From Theocolax elegans (lineage: Eukaryota; Arthropoda; Insecta; Hymenoptera; Cerocephalidae): a stretch of 64,000 nt of DNA. Positions 36,292 through 47,453 of the stretch are shown here, in pieces (the first letter of the stretch is position 1; every line of letters begins with the position of its first letter). The notes beneath the pieces are model-generated. The model did not search any database. It worked only from the letters and a program-made list of their open reading frames with translations, and was not told where the DNA came from. The translations under genes and the position numbers were made by a program. The stretch is from NCBI GenBank assembly GCA_026168455.1, contig CM047428.1:20736759-20800758 (forward strand), in the 5' to 3' direction.

Positions 36292-37576
36292 ATTTCTACT
36301 ATTATATGTGACATAGTAAAATATATTTCTATAACACAAAATATTTTAAAAATGGTTAAAAAAAATACAGTCCGTCGTAACCTACAAAATATCCGTTTCT
36401 AACTTCAGAACATTGAAACATAGGAATTTGCTTTTTCCAACTCAAGAATCATTGTTTAAAATATTATATTGAAAATCTGAAAAAATTTATCATCAGATTT
36501 TTCAAAATAATAACCCATTTTACATTATATCATACGACCTTATCTCCTTCATACTTTTATTTCTTAAAATTCAATAGAAAACGATTGTGTCAAATATAAA
36601 TTCACCATTTTTTTCTTTTAAATCGTTAGGATTCATAACAACCTATAAAATACCCATTCCTAACCTCAATATATGAAAAAAAAAACAGATGGTTATTTTT
36701 TACCAGGAAACTAGTAAAAATGAATAGGTTCTTTTTTTATCCGTAAAGTATTTATAAAAAAGAAACTGTTCTTCATTCCTTCCAACAATCGGTAATAATG
36801 TATATATACGAACGTAACATCTATATGCACATCGTAAAAAGCAGTTTTTGTTCGTAAAGTACCTCATCAGAAAAGCACTTGGTTATAACCAACGATGAAT
36901 AATCGTTCCACTCATTCGCATATTGAATTTTAATAATCTTGACAATCCTTTCAGCTTAAAAATAAAATTATTTTTTGTTCTAACACTTGTAACCTATACA
37001 TCGTTATATATATATATAATAAGAATTGTAGAATAAAAAAATCATAATAAGGAATTGTATCAATTTTGAATTCCGATCCATTAGACCGAATGAATATAAT
37101 TAGAAATTTGTTGTTCCTAACATTTAACATAAATAATGCTGTAGCTCTATAACTGCTTTTTAATTGCCGTTAATATATTGTTCATCGTGCATTATTCAAC
37201 GTACACACCATCCGTTGTATATTTTAAACACATTTTTCGGTTTTAAATGTTACTGTTTGTATATATAGATATATGCACACCGAGCGATTCGATTTAGATT
37301 ATATCGAAATGTTTCAATGCGAAGGAAGAGTATTAAATGACGATTAATATTTTACATATATTTTTTAATATTAATACATATATGGTAAATTGTCGGAATG
37401 AAAGGAAATTTAGTGGTTTCGAAGAAGTGATTTGTATGAGATTGGTATGCATCGAATCAAAAATCGATTTATTTAATTTTATCTAAATCTAGAAATATTG
37501 TATTCAATTTGAAGTAAATGAAATTTTAAGAAATTGAATTTAATCTATATATTTGTTCGTAAGTATTTCTTCATTG
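36292..37576. other. AT-rich non-coding DNA, nothing recognised
   Basis: No gene, no clear repeat. Confidence 0.4.
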
Positions 37577-38685
37577 TACTGAATAAAATCCATGTCAAAG
37601 ATATAATGTTAAATTGAATCAATAAATACTAAATCGTCTTTTTCTAAAATAATTTCAATTTACGTAAATATTTATGTATTTCAATTAAGTAATTTAAAAA
37701 TAAACTAAATATAAAAAACTATTTGATTATTTTTTCCCATGCAATCAACCAATTCAAACTTTTAAAAATTGTAGTTACAGCACCATTGCTATTACGATTA
37801 AGAACATGTCAGACTTAGAAAATAGTTATATTTTTATATTTTCTTTGTAAACAAAAGAATGAATATTTGAAAAATTTTTAACTTCATGCACTCAGACACG
37901 TTTTAAACATTGTGGGTAAATTTTTTCACATTTTTAAATCGATAATTTAATTAGGATGTTGGGCTGAAAGTTTGTCTTTCTTATTAATAATTAATACCGA
38001 CTAACAATTGTTCATGCAATTACAATTACAAAAATTATTTTTCTTTTTAAAATCAAAACGTCAGATCCGTTCCTTTCTTATGTTTTAAGCTATCTTCGTG
38101 AGTGTTGTTCAGATTTTTAATTCAATATTTTAATATTGAATGTAAATTGTAAAACGGCTTAATTTGAAAAAATTTGAATACTCTCTTATGTATATGAATA
38201 TTTTTAGATTTTTAAATTATTTATATCAATATAAACCTAGTAGAAATGAAAGCATTTATGAAACATTTTTTTGACCAAAAATTGGCCATTAGGTCAAAAA
38301 TGGCCAATAATTCTACAATTAATGTCCAAAAAATATTTTCAACTAACCTTAAAATGCTCAATTTCCACTAGGGAATTTATGTGTTGGAAATCGTGTTTAT
38401 TAAATTACCGACCTAATCTTAAAAATAATTTAACAAATTATTATTTTCAAAAAATTCGTAACGTTATGCTATCCCTTATACGGTTTATAGTATTTATGAT
38501 TTCGTTCAGATATTTTTATATAATATTTTAAACGTGATTCATGAGTTGAAAAAAGTAGATCCCCGTAATTTGGGTCCCCAAAATAAATGTAACGAATTTC
38601 ATCATTAAACGAATGTACATTTATGAAATGTATATAAAAGCTAATGACAAGTTTAATTAAACATTTGTTTACAAAGTTCCTTGCT
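37577..38685 (+). repeat. tandem block unit U, copy A
   Basis: First of three copies of a roughly 1-kb sequence (others at 39598-40548 and 41297-42310). It contains diverged GGGATGTCGGA-MITE sequence: AACATGTCAGACTTAGAAAA near 37803, and GTAGATCCCCGTAATTTGGG near 38550. An 86-codon frame at 38271-38531 is also present in copy C, but it is AT-rich repeat sequence and not a gene. Confidence 0.8.
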
Positions 38686-39478
38686 CATGCTTCCACATCT
38701 CAGTCTTGTCCATTGTTCCTTCAGGTTTCCACTAATGTTAATTTTATTCCAGTATTTTTCTCTTCCAATTGATTCCTTAAAATGTTTGTAGTATGTCTAA
38801 TATTTTGATTTATCGATTTTTGTCCAGTCTATTTGAATTTCTTGTTCTACTCTCCTTAAATTGTTGCTTTCCATTTTTTCGCATATTTCATCGGTAAGTT
38901 TTCCTTTCATCATTAATTTGAGTAATTTGCCATCTCCTACCTTTTGGAATGCTTTTTCTTTTTGTCTTCCTTATTTAGATGGTTTTTGTTTGATATATTT
39001 CTTAATTCTTCCTTCAGGCAGATCTTAGGCCATCTTGTTTCGTCCATCATTAGTACCTTTATTATGTAATTTCCTGCTCTTCTGTTGGTTTCTATCTCCA
39101 TGATTCGTTCCTGCTTCCATTCTCCATATGTAAGGTGGTGTGTTGCAATTGATTCCAAGTGACATTTTACATATCCTTGCTTGTATCCTCTCTATCATTT
39201 CATATCCTTTCCATCCCAAATTTCTACACCGTATAATCCTCCTGATCTTGCTTGTGTTTCCATTAAGTATAATCTTTTTCCTAATTGGTCGATTGTTGCT
39301 CTTTTATTCAGTCCCCATGTTGTATTTATTGTTTTTTGTCATTTTCCTGCTAAATGCTTAATAAGCTCCGTATATCCTCCTTGTGCTGCGAACCAAAATC
39401 CTAGATATTTGAAATTATTTACTACTTCCAAATGTTTTCCATTAAAGTCCATTTCTCTGCGTTACTTTTCCTTCCACC
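38686..39478 (-). pseudogene. truncated non-LTR ORF2 fragment, antisense, related to the 12-17.6 kb element
   Basis: Read on the minus strand, it parallels the C-terminal part of the ORF2 at 16250-17060. CNTPPYIWRMEAG matches NTPAYIWKMESG, and WPKICLKEELRNISN matches LPKICLKEEIRGITN. IGREKYWNKINISG then matches IGREKYWDDKSLEG, and KEQWTRLRCGS matches KEQWARIRCGN. The frame changes several times and the fragment ends before the zinc knuckle. It replaces the V part expected after copy A of the tandem block. Confidence 0.85.
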
Positions 39479-39597
39479 ATTGCGACATACCATGATTTTG
39501 AGACGATATTTAATATTTAAATTAATAATTAAGTTAATTTTTTAGTATACAATTTATATTTATGGTTTGAACATTAAAGGTATACCACTTAAATATA

Positions 39598-40548
39598 TTG
39601 TACTGAATAAAACCCATGTCAAAGATATAATGTTAAATTGAATCAATAAATAACTAAATCGTCTTTTTCTAAAATAATTTCAATTACATAATATTTATTA
39701 TTTAATTAGGTAATTTAAATATATACTAATATAAAAAAAACTATTTGATTATTTTTCCTGCAATCAACCAATTCAAACTTTAAAAAATTGTAGTTACAGC
39801 ACCATTGCTATTACGATTAAGAACATGTCAGACTTAGAAAATAGTTATATTTTTATATTTCTTTGTTAAACAAAAGAATGAATATTTGAAAAATTTTGAA
39901 CTTCATGCACTCAGGCACTTTTAAACATTGTGGGTAAATTTTTCCACATTTTTAAGTCGATATTTAATTAGGATGTTGGGCTGAAAGTTTGTCTTTCTTA
40001 TTAATAATTAATACCGACTAACAATTGTTCATGCAATTACAATTACAAAAATGTATTTTTCTTTTCAAAATCAAAACGTCAGATCCGTTCCTTTCTTATG
40101 TTTTAAGCTATCTTCGTGAGTGTTGTTCAGATTTTAATTCAATATTTTAATATTGAATGTAAATTATTAAACGGGTTAATATTTTGAAAAAATTTGATAA
40201 AACTCTTATGTATAAATTTTTTTAGATTTTAATTATTAATATCAATATATAATTCTATGTGTTGATAGTGTTTATTAAATTACCGACCTAATCTTAAAAA
40301 TAATTTTAAAATTATTATTTCAAAAAATTCGTAACGTTTATGCTCTTCCTTACATTTAAAGTATTTATGATTTCGTTCAGATATTTTTATTTAATATTTT
40401 AAACGTGATTCATGAGTTGAAAAAGGTAGATCCCCGTAATTGGGTCCCCAAAATAAATGTAACGAATTTCATCATTAAACGAATGTACATTCTATGAATG
40501 TATATAAAAGCTAATGACAAGTTTAATTAAACATTTGTTTGCAAAGTT
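39598..40548 (+). repeat. tandem block unit U, copy B (shortened)
   Basis: Aligns with copies A and C, but lacks about 150 bases present in both (41850-42010 equivalent) and has many single-base losses in A and T runs relative to them. Confidence 0.8.
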
Positions 40549-41296
40549 GCTTGGTAAAGTTCATACAATTACTCGAATGACCGCGACGAATTCATAAGAA
40601 CTGTAAAGACCTTTGCCGAGTTCAATTATGTAAAATTACAATTCCTTCGACTCTCGCGAACGTGAATCTGCACTTTTTATATTTTATATAGTGTTAGTGG
40701 AACGCATTACGGATGTACAGTCGACGAGTTTATTCACCGTTTTATCAATGTTTATATATTTCTGACATTTCGAAACTCCGATTCACTTGCTCTTTTCTCA
40801 GCGCTCTGCGACCCGTCAATTTTTCTCTTTTGTTTTTTTAAACGATTGATTTATTTAACTGTAACGAGTATCGCGATTAACATTAATTATTTTTCTTTTT
40901 TTAGGATTGCTGGGAAATAATTACTTAAATTTTACGGTTCATTGTTTTTTATACGCGCGGTGAAGAAAAATGAGCAAAATTTTAGAAATTGCAAAATTAT
41001 TTCAAGGTTAATCATTACTTAATTCAATTTTTTTAATAATTTATTAAAATTGTAAATTGGCTCATCTTGTATAAATTTATTGGTATAATTGTGCACTGAG
41101 AAAATGTATTTAGTTGATTTTTGAAGAAAATATGATTAAGTCGAATCGAAGAAAAATTTTTTATATATTCAATTATTAAATTCAATCGAATGCCGTACTT
41201 TTTGAGTAAGCATCTTGAAATGAATTAAGTGAAAATAATTAAAAATGTTATCCAATTGAAAATTGACGTGTGTAATAGGAAATTTGAAATTGAATT
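40549..41296 (+). repeat. tandem block unit V, copy 1
   Basis: About 750 bases beginning TTGCTTGGTAAAGTTCATAC, repeated almost identically at 42311-43068. It contains less AT-rich sequence (ACCGCGACGAATTC, CGACTCTCGCGAACGTG, GCGCTCTGCGACCCG) than the surroundings, but no reading frame. Confidence 0.85.
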
Positions 41297-42310
41297 AATT
41301 TACATAAATATTTATTTATTTCAATTAAGTAATTTAAATATACTAAATATAAAAAAACTATTTGATTATTTTTTCCCATGCAATCAACCAATTCAAACTT
41401 TAAAAAATTGTGTTACAGCACCATTGCTATTACGATTAAGAACATGTCAGACTTAGAAAATAGTTATATTTTTATATTTTCTTTGTAAACAAAAGAATGA
41501 ATATTTGAAAAATTTTGAACTTCATGCACTCAGGCACTTTTAAACATTGTGGGTAAATTTTTCCACATTTTAAGTCGATAATTAATTAGGATGTTGGGCT
41601 GAAAGTTTGTCTTTCTTATTAATAATTAATACCGACTAACAATTGTTCATGCAATTACAATTACAAAAATTATTTTTCTTTTTAAAATCAAAACGTCAGA
41701 TCCGTTCCTTTCTTATGTTTTAAGCTATCTTCGTGAGTGTTGTTCAGATTTTTAATTCAATATTTTAATATTGAATGTAAATTGTAAAACGGCTTAATTT
41801 GAAAAATTTGAATACTCTCTTATGTATATGAATATTTTTAGATTTTTAAATTATTTATATCAATATAAACCTAGTAGAAATGAAAGCATTTATGAAACAT
41901 TTTTTTTGACCAAAAATTGGCCATTAGGTCAAAAATGGCCAATAATTCTACAATTAATGTCCAAAAAATATTTTCAACTAACCTTAAATGCTCAATTTCC
42001 ACTAGGGAATTTATGTGTTGGAAATCGTGTTTATTAAATTACCGACCTAATCTTAAAAATAATTTAACAAATTATTATTTTCAAAAAATTCGTAACGTTA
42101 TGCTATCCCTTATACGGTTTATAGTATTTATGATTTCGTTCAGATATTTTTATATAATATTTTAAACGTGATTCATGAGTTGAAAAAAGTAGATCCCCGT
42201 AATTTGGGTCCCCAAAATAAATGTAACGAATTTCATCATTAAACGAATGTACATTTATGAAATGTATATAAAAGCTAATGACAAGTTTAATTAAACATTT
42301 GTTTACAAAG
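41297..42310 (+). repeat. tandem block unit U, copy C
   Basis: Nearly identical to copy A from about 37662 on. Follows V copy 1 directly, so B+V1 and C+V2 form a head-to-tail duplication with a period of about 1.75 kb. Confidence 0.85.
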
Positions 42311-43068
42311 TTGCTTGGTAAAGTTCATACAATTAACTCGAATGACCGCGACGAATTCATAAGAACTATAAAGACCTTTGCCGAGTTCAATTATGTAAAA
42401 TTACAATTCCTTCGACTCTCGCGAACGTGAATCTGCACTTTTTATATTTTATATAGTGTTAGTGGAACGCATTACGGATGTACAGTCGACGAGTTTATTC
42501 ACCGTTTTATCAATGTTTATATATTTCTGACATTTCGAAACTCCGATTCACTTGCTCTTTTCTCAGCGCTCTGCGACCCGTCAATTTTTCTCTTTTGTTT
42601 TTTTAAACGATTGATTTATTTAACTGTAACGAGTATCGCGATTAACATTAATTATTTTTCTTTTTTTAGGATTGCTGGGAAATAATTACTTAAATATTTA
42701 CGGTTCATTGTTTTTTATACGCGCGGTGAAGAAAAATGAGCAAAATTTTAGAAATTGCAAAATTATTTCAAGGTTAATCATTACTTAATTCAATTTATTT
42801 TTAATAATTTATTAAAATTGTAAATTGGCTCATCTTGTATAAATTTATTGGTATAATTGTGCACTGAGAAAATGTATTTAGTTGATTTTTGAAGAAAATA
42901 TGATTAAGTCGAATCGAAGAAAAATTTTTTTATATATTCAATTATTAAATTCAATCGAATGCCGTACTTTTTGAGTAAGCATCTTGAAATGAATTAAGTG
43001 AAAATAATTAAAAATGTTATCCAATTGAAAATTGACGTGTGTAATAGGAAATTTGAAATTGAATTAAT
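42311..43068 (+). repeat. tandem block unit V, copy 2
   Basis: Matches 40549-41296 with only a handful of one- or two-base differences, mostly in homopolymers. Confidence 0.85.
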
Positions 43069-43336
43069 TAAAATAAAGATTATTGAGAAGTAAATAAAAA
43101 TTGTATTCGATTCTAAGAGATGGATATCAAGTAATAATATAATGATTTGAGTGAATTAGAAAAAAAATCCTTTATGAGTAATAATATCGAATTGAATCAA
43201 ATATAGATCTCTAGTAGAAAACAAAACATTTATAAAATGTTTTTTACCCAAAAGTGGCTAATAAATGATTTCATCTAATCTCAAGATTCTCAATCTTTAC
43301 TATACATTTATTTATTATAAATAATTAAGGATCATA

Positions 43337-43887
43337 CTAGGAGAGGCCACGGTCTTCAGATCACAGATCTTAACCAAACTCTAGGATATGTAAAACCAAT
43401 TTTGTAAGAGGTACTCATTCCCAATCTAAAAGAAATCTGAGATGAAATAGATATGATTTAGAAAAAGAAGCTCAAATTGGTTAATTTAGTGCTAAGCTAT
43501 AGAGAAAATAAAAAAATTATGAAATTTTGGCCAAAAACGTCAATACTTTTTTACTACTAAATTTTAGTTAAAATTTCAGCTATTTATTGTTTTCTCTATA
43601 ACTTTGCTCCAAATTGACCGATTTGAGCTTCTTTTTTTCAAATCATATCTAATTGATCTCAACTTTTTTCTAAAATATAGATTGATTATCTAACTTTATT
43701 CGTTTCCAAGTTGTAAGCGATCAAAGTAGAAGTAATTTTTTTTACAAAATTGGCTTTAATTAGCCATAACTTTGGTAAATTAACGCATTATGGTCTAAAA
43801 ATCTGGCATTCCTCTTACTTTTATATTACAAAATATATTCTAGAGTTTGGTTAAGATCCGTAACCCAAAGGTTGTGGCCTTTCCTAC
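43337..43887. mobile_element. foldback element, CTAGGAGAGGCCAC family, copy 2
   Basis: Starts CTAGGAGAGGCCACGG and ends GGTTGTGGCCTTTCCTAC. It is the same family as 30444-31192, with part of the left arm deleted and without the nested TTAA insert. Confidence 0.75.
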
Positions 43888-43889
43888 TT

Positions 43890-44515
43890 AGTCAATTTGA
43901 AGAGAAATAAAATTGAAGAGAGTGAAATAAATATTTCTTTAATTCATTACAATTTTTGTTGATTTCAACGAGATATATTAAAGGTAATAATATTAAAATT
44001 GAATCAAATTAAATTAAAATTAATAACAAATAATTAAAACGTTGTATTAAATTCAACATGATGTAACACAAAGTATAATATTGATTTTAGTCAATAATCT
44101 TATTTTTTAAATTTATTAAAAATTTAATTTAATTTAAAAAGACGTTTTAGAAGTAATAATTCTGAATTGTGTTGAATAATTGTTCGGGTGAAATAAATAA
44201 TCATTCAATTTTAGTGTAAGAGATTAATTTTAATTAATTATTGTTTAATGAAATCCTTAGTAGTAATATTGAATTTATATTTAAATAATCATATCCAATG
44301 GAATTAGTGAAATTTAATATATCATATATTATTTATTTATTTTAATTAAATAAGATTATGCCATATACATTTTGCAGATGATTGTTTTATTAAAATCACA
44401 CAATTTTTTTTATATTACATAATTGCCTGCTATACATCGATTAAAATTAAATCATTAGCAGTTCTTTTTTATCAATTGGTTATATATTATTGACGTGTAT
44501 ATCGTACAAGATTGC
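43890..44515. other. AT-rich non-coding DNA, nothing recognised
   Basis: No gene or clear repeat. Confidence 0.4.
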
Positions 44516-44662
44516 GACTGTCAAAAATCAGTTCTGATTTAAATCTCTCGATTACGATGATGGACGGATTTAACGTCAGTTAGTCTTCATCGCGCAACGA
44601 TGCAACAGTTTACCCAGCGCTTTTAAATCTGATAAAATCACCAAATTTTTCAAAACTTATAG
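44516..44662 (+). promoter_or_regulatory. candidate alternative promoter and 5' non-coding exon upstream of AGPAT
   Basis: A locally less AT-rich stretch (GACTGTC, ACGATGATGGACGG, CATCGCGCAACGATGCAAC) includes arthropod initiator-like TCAGTT at about 44529 and 44577, and ends ACTTATAG|GTATGTTA, a plausible donor at 44663. It is 2.6 kb from the AGPAT first coding exon. Inference only. Confidence 0.3.
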
Positions 44663-45887
44663 GTATGTTATTAAATTTTCTTTATTATTTTTGTACAATA
44701 TGGACAATATTTTTTTCTGTACTAGAAAATTTACAGTAAACAGAAATTTTTTTTGAAAATAATGTCGAAATTATGGTATATATAGTGAACATTCTTGTTT
44801 TCTACTCAGAGACACTATTTTTGTAATAATTACCGTAATAATGTGGTGAAAATTGTGGTATGAATAAGATAATTTTTTTTTTATATCCCTGGCAGAAATA
44901 TTATAATAGATTTTCAGATGATTATTAGTTAATTTTGACACAAGTAAGGATTTTTAGGCAAAAGTTAGGATTTTTAGTTAAACACTAATTATCAGTTGAA
45001 AATTGTATTTAATTATTTGTACAATTTCATTAACACTTTTTAAGTTAAATGTTAAACAATAGTGTTTTATCAAATAATAATATATTAATTTTGATATATT
45101 TTTAGGACATATTCGTATTTTTTTTAGCTAATTTCAATTGAAATATTCGGGATTAACTAATTTTTATAAATATTTGAATTACCTAAACTTTAAACACCTT
45201 AATTAAAAAGGTTAGTTACCGTGACATCTCGGTAAAGATCGAAATAATCAAGAATTTACGCGTCGACACAAACTTATTGGTAATTTCTATATTTAGAAAA
45301 TCAATATAACATCATTGAAATGACATAAATTTGACGTAAGAAAAAAAATTGAACGGATCGAATGATCTAATAACAATTACGTGTTTATATATATATATAT
45401 ATATACACACATTTGAGAACTTTGACCTCTTGTACACGATACATCTTTTAATTTTCCTATTTCCTTCTTTCTCGAACGCTCCGTTATCTCGCTCAATATT
45501 TTTTTCTTCGTTGTTCTAAATGCGTACAATTGATTATACATATACACTCACACGCATTGACATCGATTTTTCGTGAAAAAAAAAAAAAAATAGTATATAA
45601 CCTACGCACTCAAGCGGCGTTCCGTTGTAATTTCGAACCACGCCTCTCACTTGGACATGCATCGCGAACAGTTAATTAGAACTTTTTTTCTAACGATGGA
45701 ATAAAGAATTATGTATATAGACCTAACTTTGTTAAATAATTTACAATATGCTTACTTTAACCGCATTTCGTACTGTATGATCTGCGTTTTTCCAATCTTC
45801 GGCCTATATGCACATATACACCAATGTTAATTTTTTATTAACGAAGAAATTCGATATTTATATATATTTTTTTTAATTGCGATGTTA
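44663..45887. other. AT-rich non-coding DNA
   Basis: Contains a TA tract near 45389 and an A run near 45577. No gene or repeat family recognised. Confidence 0.4.
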
Positions 45888-46475
45888 TCGGTATGTCATT
45901 ATAGTCGATATTTATATCTTCCCTACTTTACCGACAAATGTGATAATTGGTAATAAATCTGTAAATAAAATAGTATGTAGAAAAATAAGAGACGAAGCGC
46001 CTTTGCAAAATATTATTACGTTTTCGAGAAAAGTCTTACCAAAAAAACCTTACACAGTCACTTGACATTTTGATGCGATAAGGAATGGAATGGAAAAACA
46101 CAATAATAATATTTTAGTTTGAAATTCAGCTCACGGTTAGATTACGAGGATGTCAGACTTCGAAAAGATTGTATACGTTAATGAAATGGGTTATTATTTT
46201 GATAAAACTGAGAACGTCAGACTTTTGAAATTAGAAATAGTGCTGATTGAATTACCGACCAAACGTCGTTTTCTTTAAAATAATTAATGAATAATTTTTT
46301 ATAAAAAAGTTAGGCTCTCCCTTACGTTATAAAATATCTTTAAGATTTTTTTTCAGATTTTTAATTTGATATTTTAAACATGATTCTTGAGCTGGAAAAG
46401 GTAGATCCCTGTAATCGACATCTACTTATGAATAAACGAAGGCGTCTTTTCTTTTTTTACTGGGATATCCAACCT
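45888..46475. mobile_element. foldback MITE, CGGGGTGCCATA family, interrupted by a MITE
   Basis: The left part (TATAGTCGATATTTATATC, TAAATAAAATAGTATGTAG) and the right part (GAATAAACGAAGGCGTC) are the two sides of the 48289-type element. Between them sits a GGGATGTCGGA MITE. The outer ends are degraded. Confidence 0.65.
46145..46425 (+). mobile_element. GGGATGTCGGA MITE nested in the foldback
   Basis: GATTAC|GAGGATGTCAGACTTCG begins and GTAATCGACATCTAC|TTATG ends the insert, splitting the host motif AGATTnnnAATAAACG. TTAC and TTAT on the two sides are consistent with a decayed TTAA duplication. Confidence 0.7.
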
Positions 46476-46514
46476 ACATTGTGTTTGTCAATATTTATAG
46501 TTTGACATCGATTA

Positions 46515-46795
46515 ATTAAAAATTGTTTAAGTTACTTCTGACACCAGACTGCCATTTTGCACAGCATTACAAATAATATGGCGTGAATCCGTTAAGTAAT
46601 AATAATAGGAATAGTATATAAAACAATGTAATTCACTATACAATACAGCTTTTTCAGGTTATGTTGCATAAAAATTACAATTTTACACTACTTTTTCGTT
46701 CATACTTAATGGATTTACATAAAAAATTACTTGCAATACTGTACAAAATGGCGCTCTGGATGCCAAAATCTTCAAAAACTTTTTAAGTTATTGAC
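46515..46795. mobile_element. imperfect foldback element
   Basis: The left arm CAGACTGCCATTTTGCACAG then CATTACAAATAAT pairs with the right arm ATTACTTGCAATACTG then TACAAAATGGCGCTCTG. The outer TTGTTTAAGTTA and TAACTTAAAAAG-type ends also pair. No flank duplication seen. Confidence 0.6.
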
Positions 46796-46916
46796 AAAAA
46801 TTAAAAACTTTCTAACATATGACTTTATCATTAGGCTTTTCAGTTTTAAATAAGTTACATTCGTAAAGACCCTAAATATCTTATCAAAATTAAAAAATGT
46901 CATTTCTATATATATC

Positions 46917-47157
46917 TACACTGAGAAAAAAGTTGTAGTAAAAATTACAATACTGTCTAAGTACTAATGAAATCACAAAATTGTCAAAATTGAACAAATT
47001 ACTATACTGTATAGTAAAATTTAGACATTATGAAAAATATTATAGTAAAAATTAATAGACTTGTAGTAAATGTTACTATACAATATAGTAATTTTCTGAA
47101 TGTTGATCTGTAATTTCATAGTATTGTTATAATTACTATAACCTTTTTTTCAGTGTA
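46917..47157. mobile_element. foldback element, TACACTGAGAAAAAA family, adjacent to the AGPAT first coding exon
   Basis: TACACTGAGAAAAAAG at the left and CTTTTTTTCAGTGTA-type sequence at the right are terminal inverted repeats. The interior repeats GTAGTAAAAATTAC and its complement. It ends about 110 bases before the AGPAT splice acceptor. Confidence 0.65.
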
Positions 47158-47268
47158 CGTAGCTTCGATATGAGTACATGAGGGCCCCTTATCATTAAAA
47201 TGAAAAAAAGTCTGTTTTAAGGATTTTCAATTGAACGTAATGTATAAAAAAATAAATGTTGTTCCAGA

Positions 47269-47453
47269 ATGATAATGATGTCGTGCAACAGTTTGAGCGT
47301 CCTCCTTTTCTTCCTCTCGGTGGTGATATGTGCGGTGAGCGAAGTCGCCAGGTATCACACGAAACACTTTGTTTTTGTACTTATGAGTGCGATATGGGCG
47401 ACATGGCCCATTCCGTTAATGTTCTTCAGGGTCAAGGATTGGAGAAACGCGTT
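47269..47453 (+). CDS. AGPAT: AGPAT coding exon 1
   Basis: Acceptor GTTCCAG ends at 47267 and donor GTAAGT starts at 47454. It encodes residues 1-61 plus two bases of codon 62: the start, a hydrophobic membrane segment and a second one (MSAIWATWPIPLMFF). MIMM offers three Met codons within the first four residues; I use the first. Confidence 0.9.

Noticed and set aside
38271..38531. 86-codon frame repeated at 41917-42165
   Set aside because: Its repetition comes from the tandem block duplication; the composition is AT-rich and copy B lacks the region, so there is no sign of coding constraint.
39140..39495. 73- and 104-codon + strand frames
   Set aside because: They are antisense to the LINE ORF2 fragment on the minus strand.
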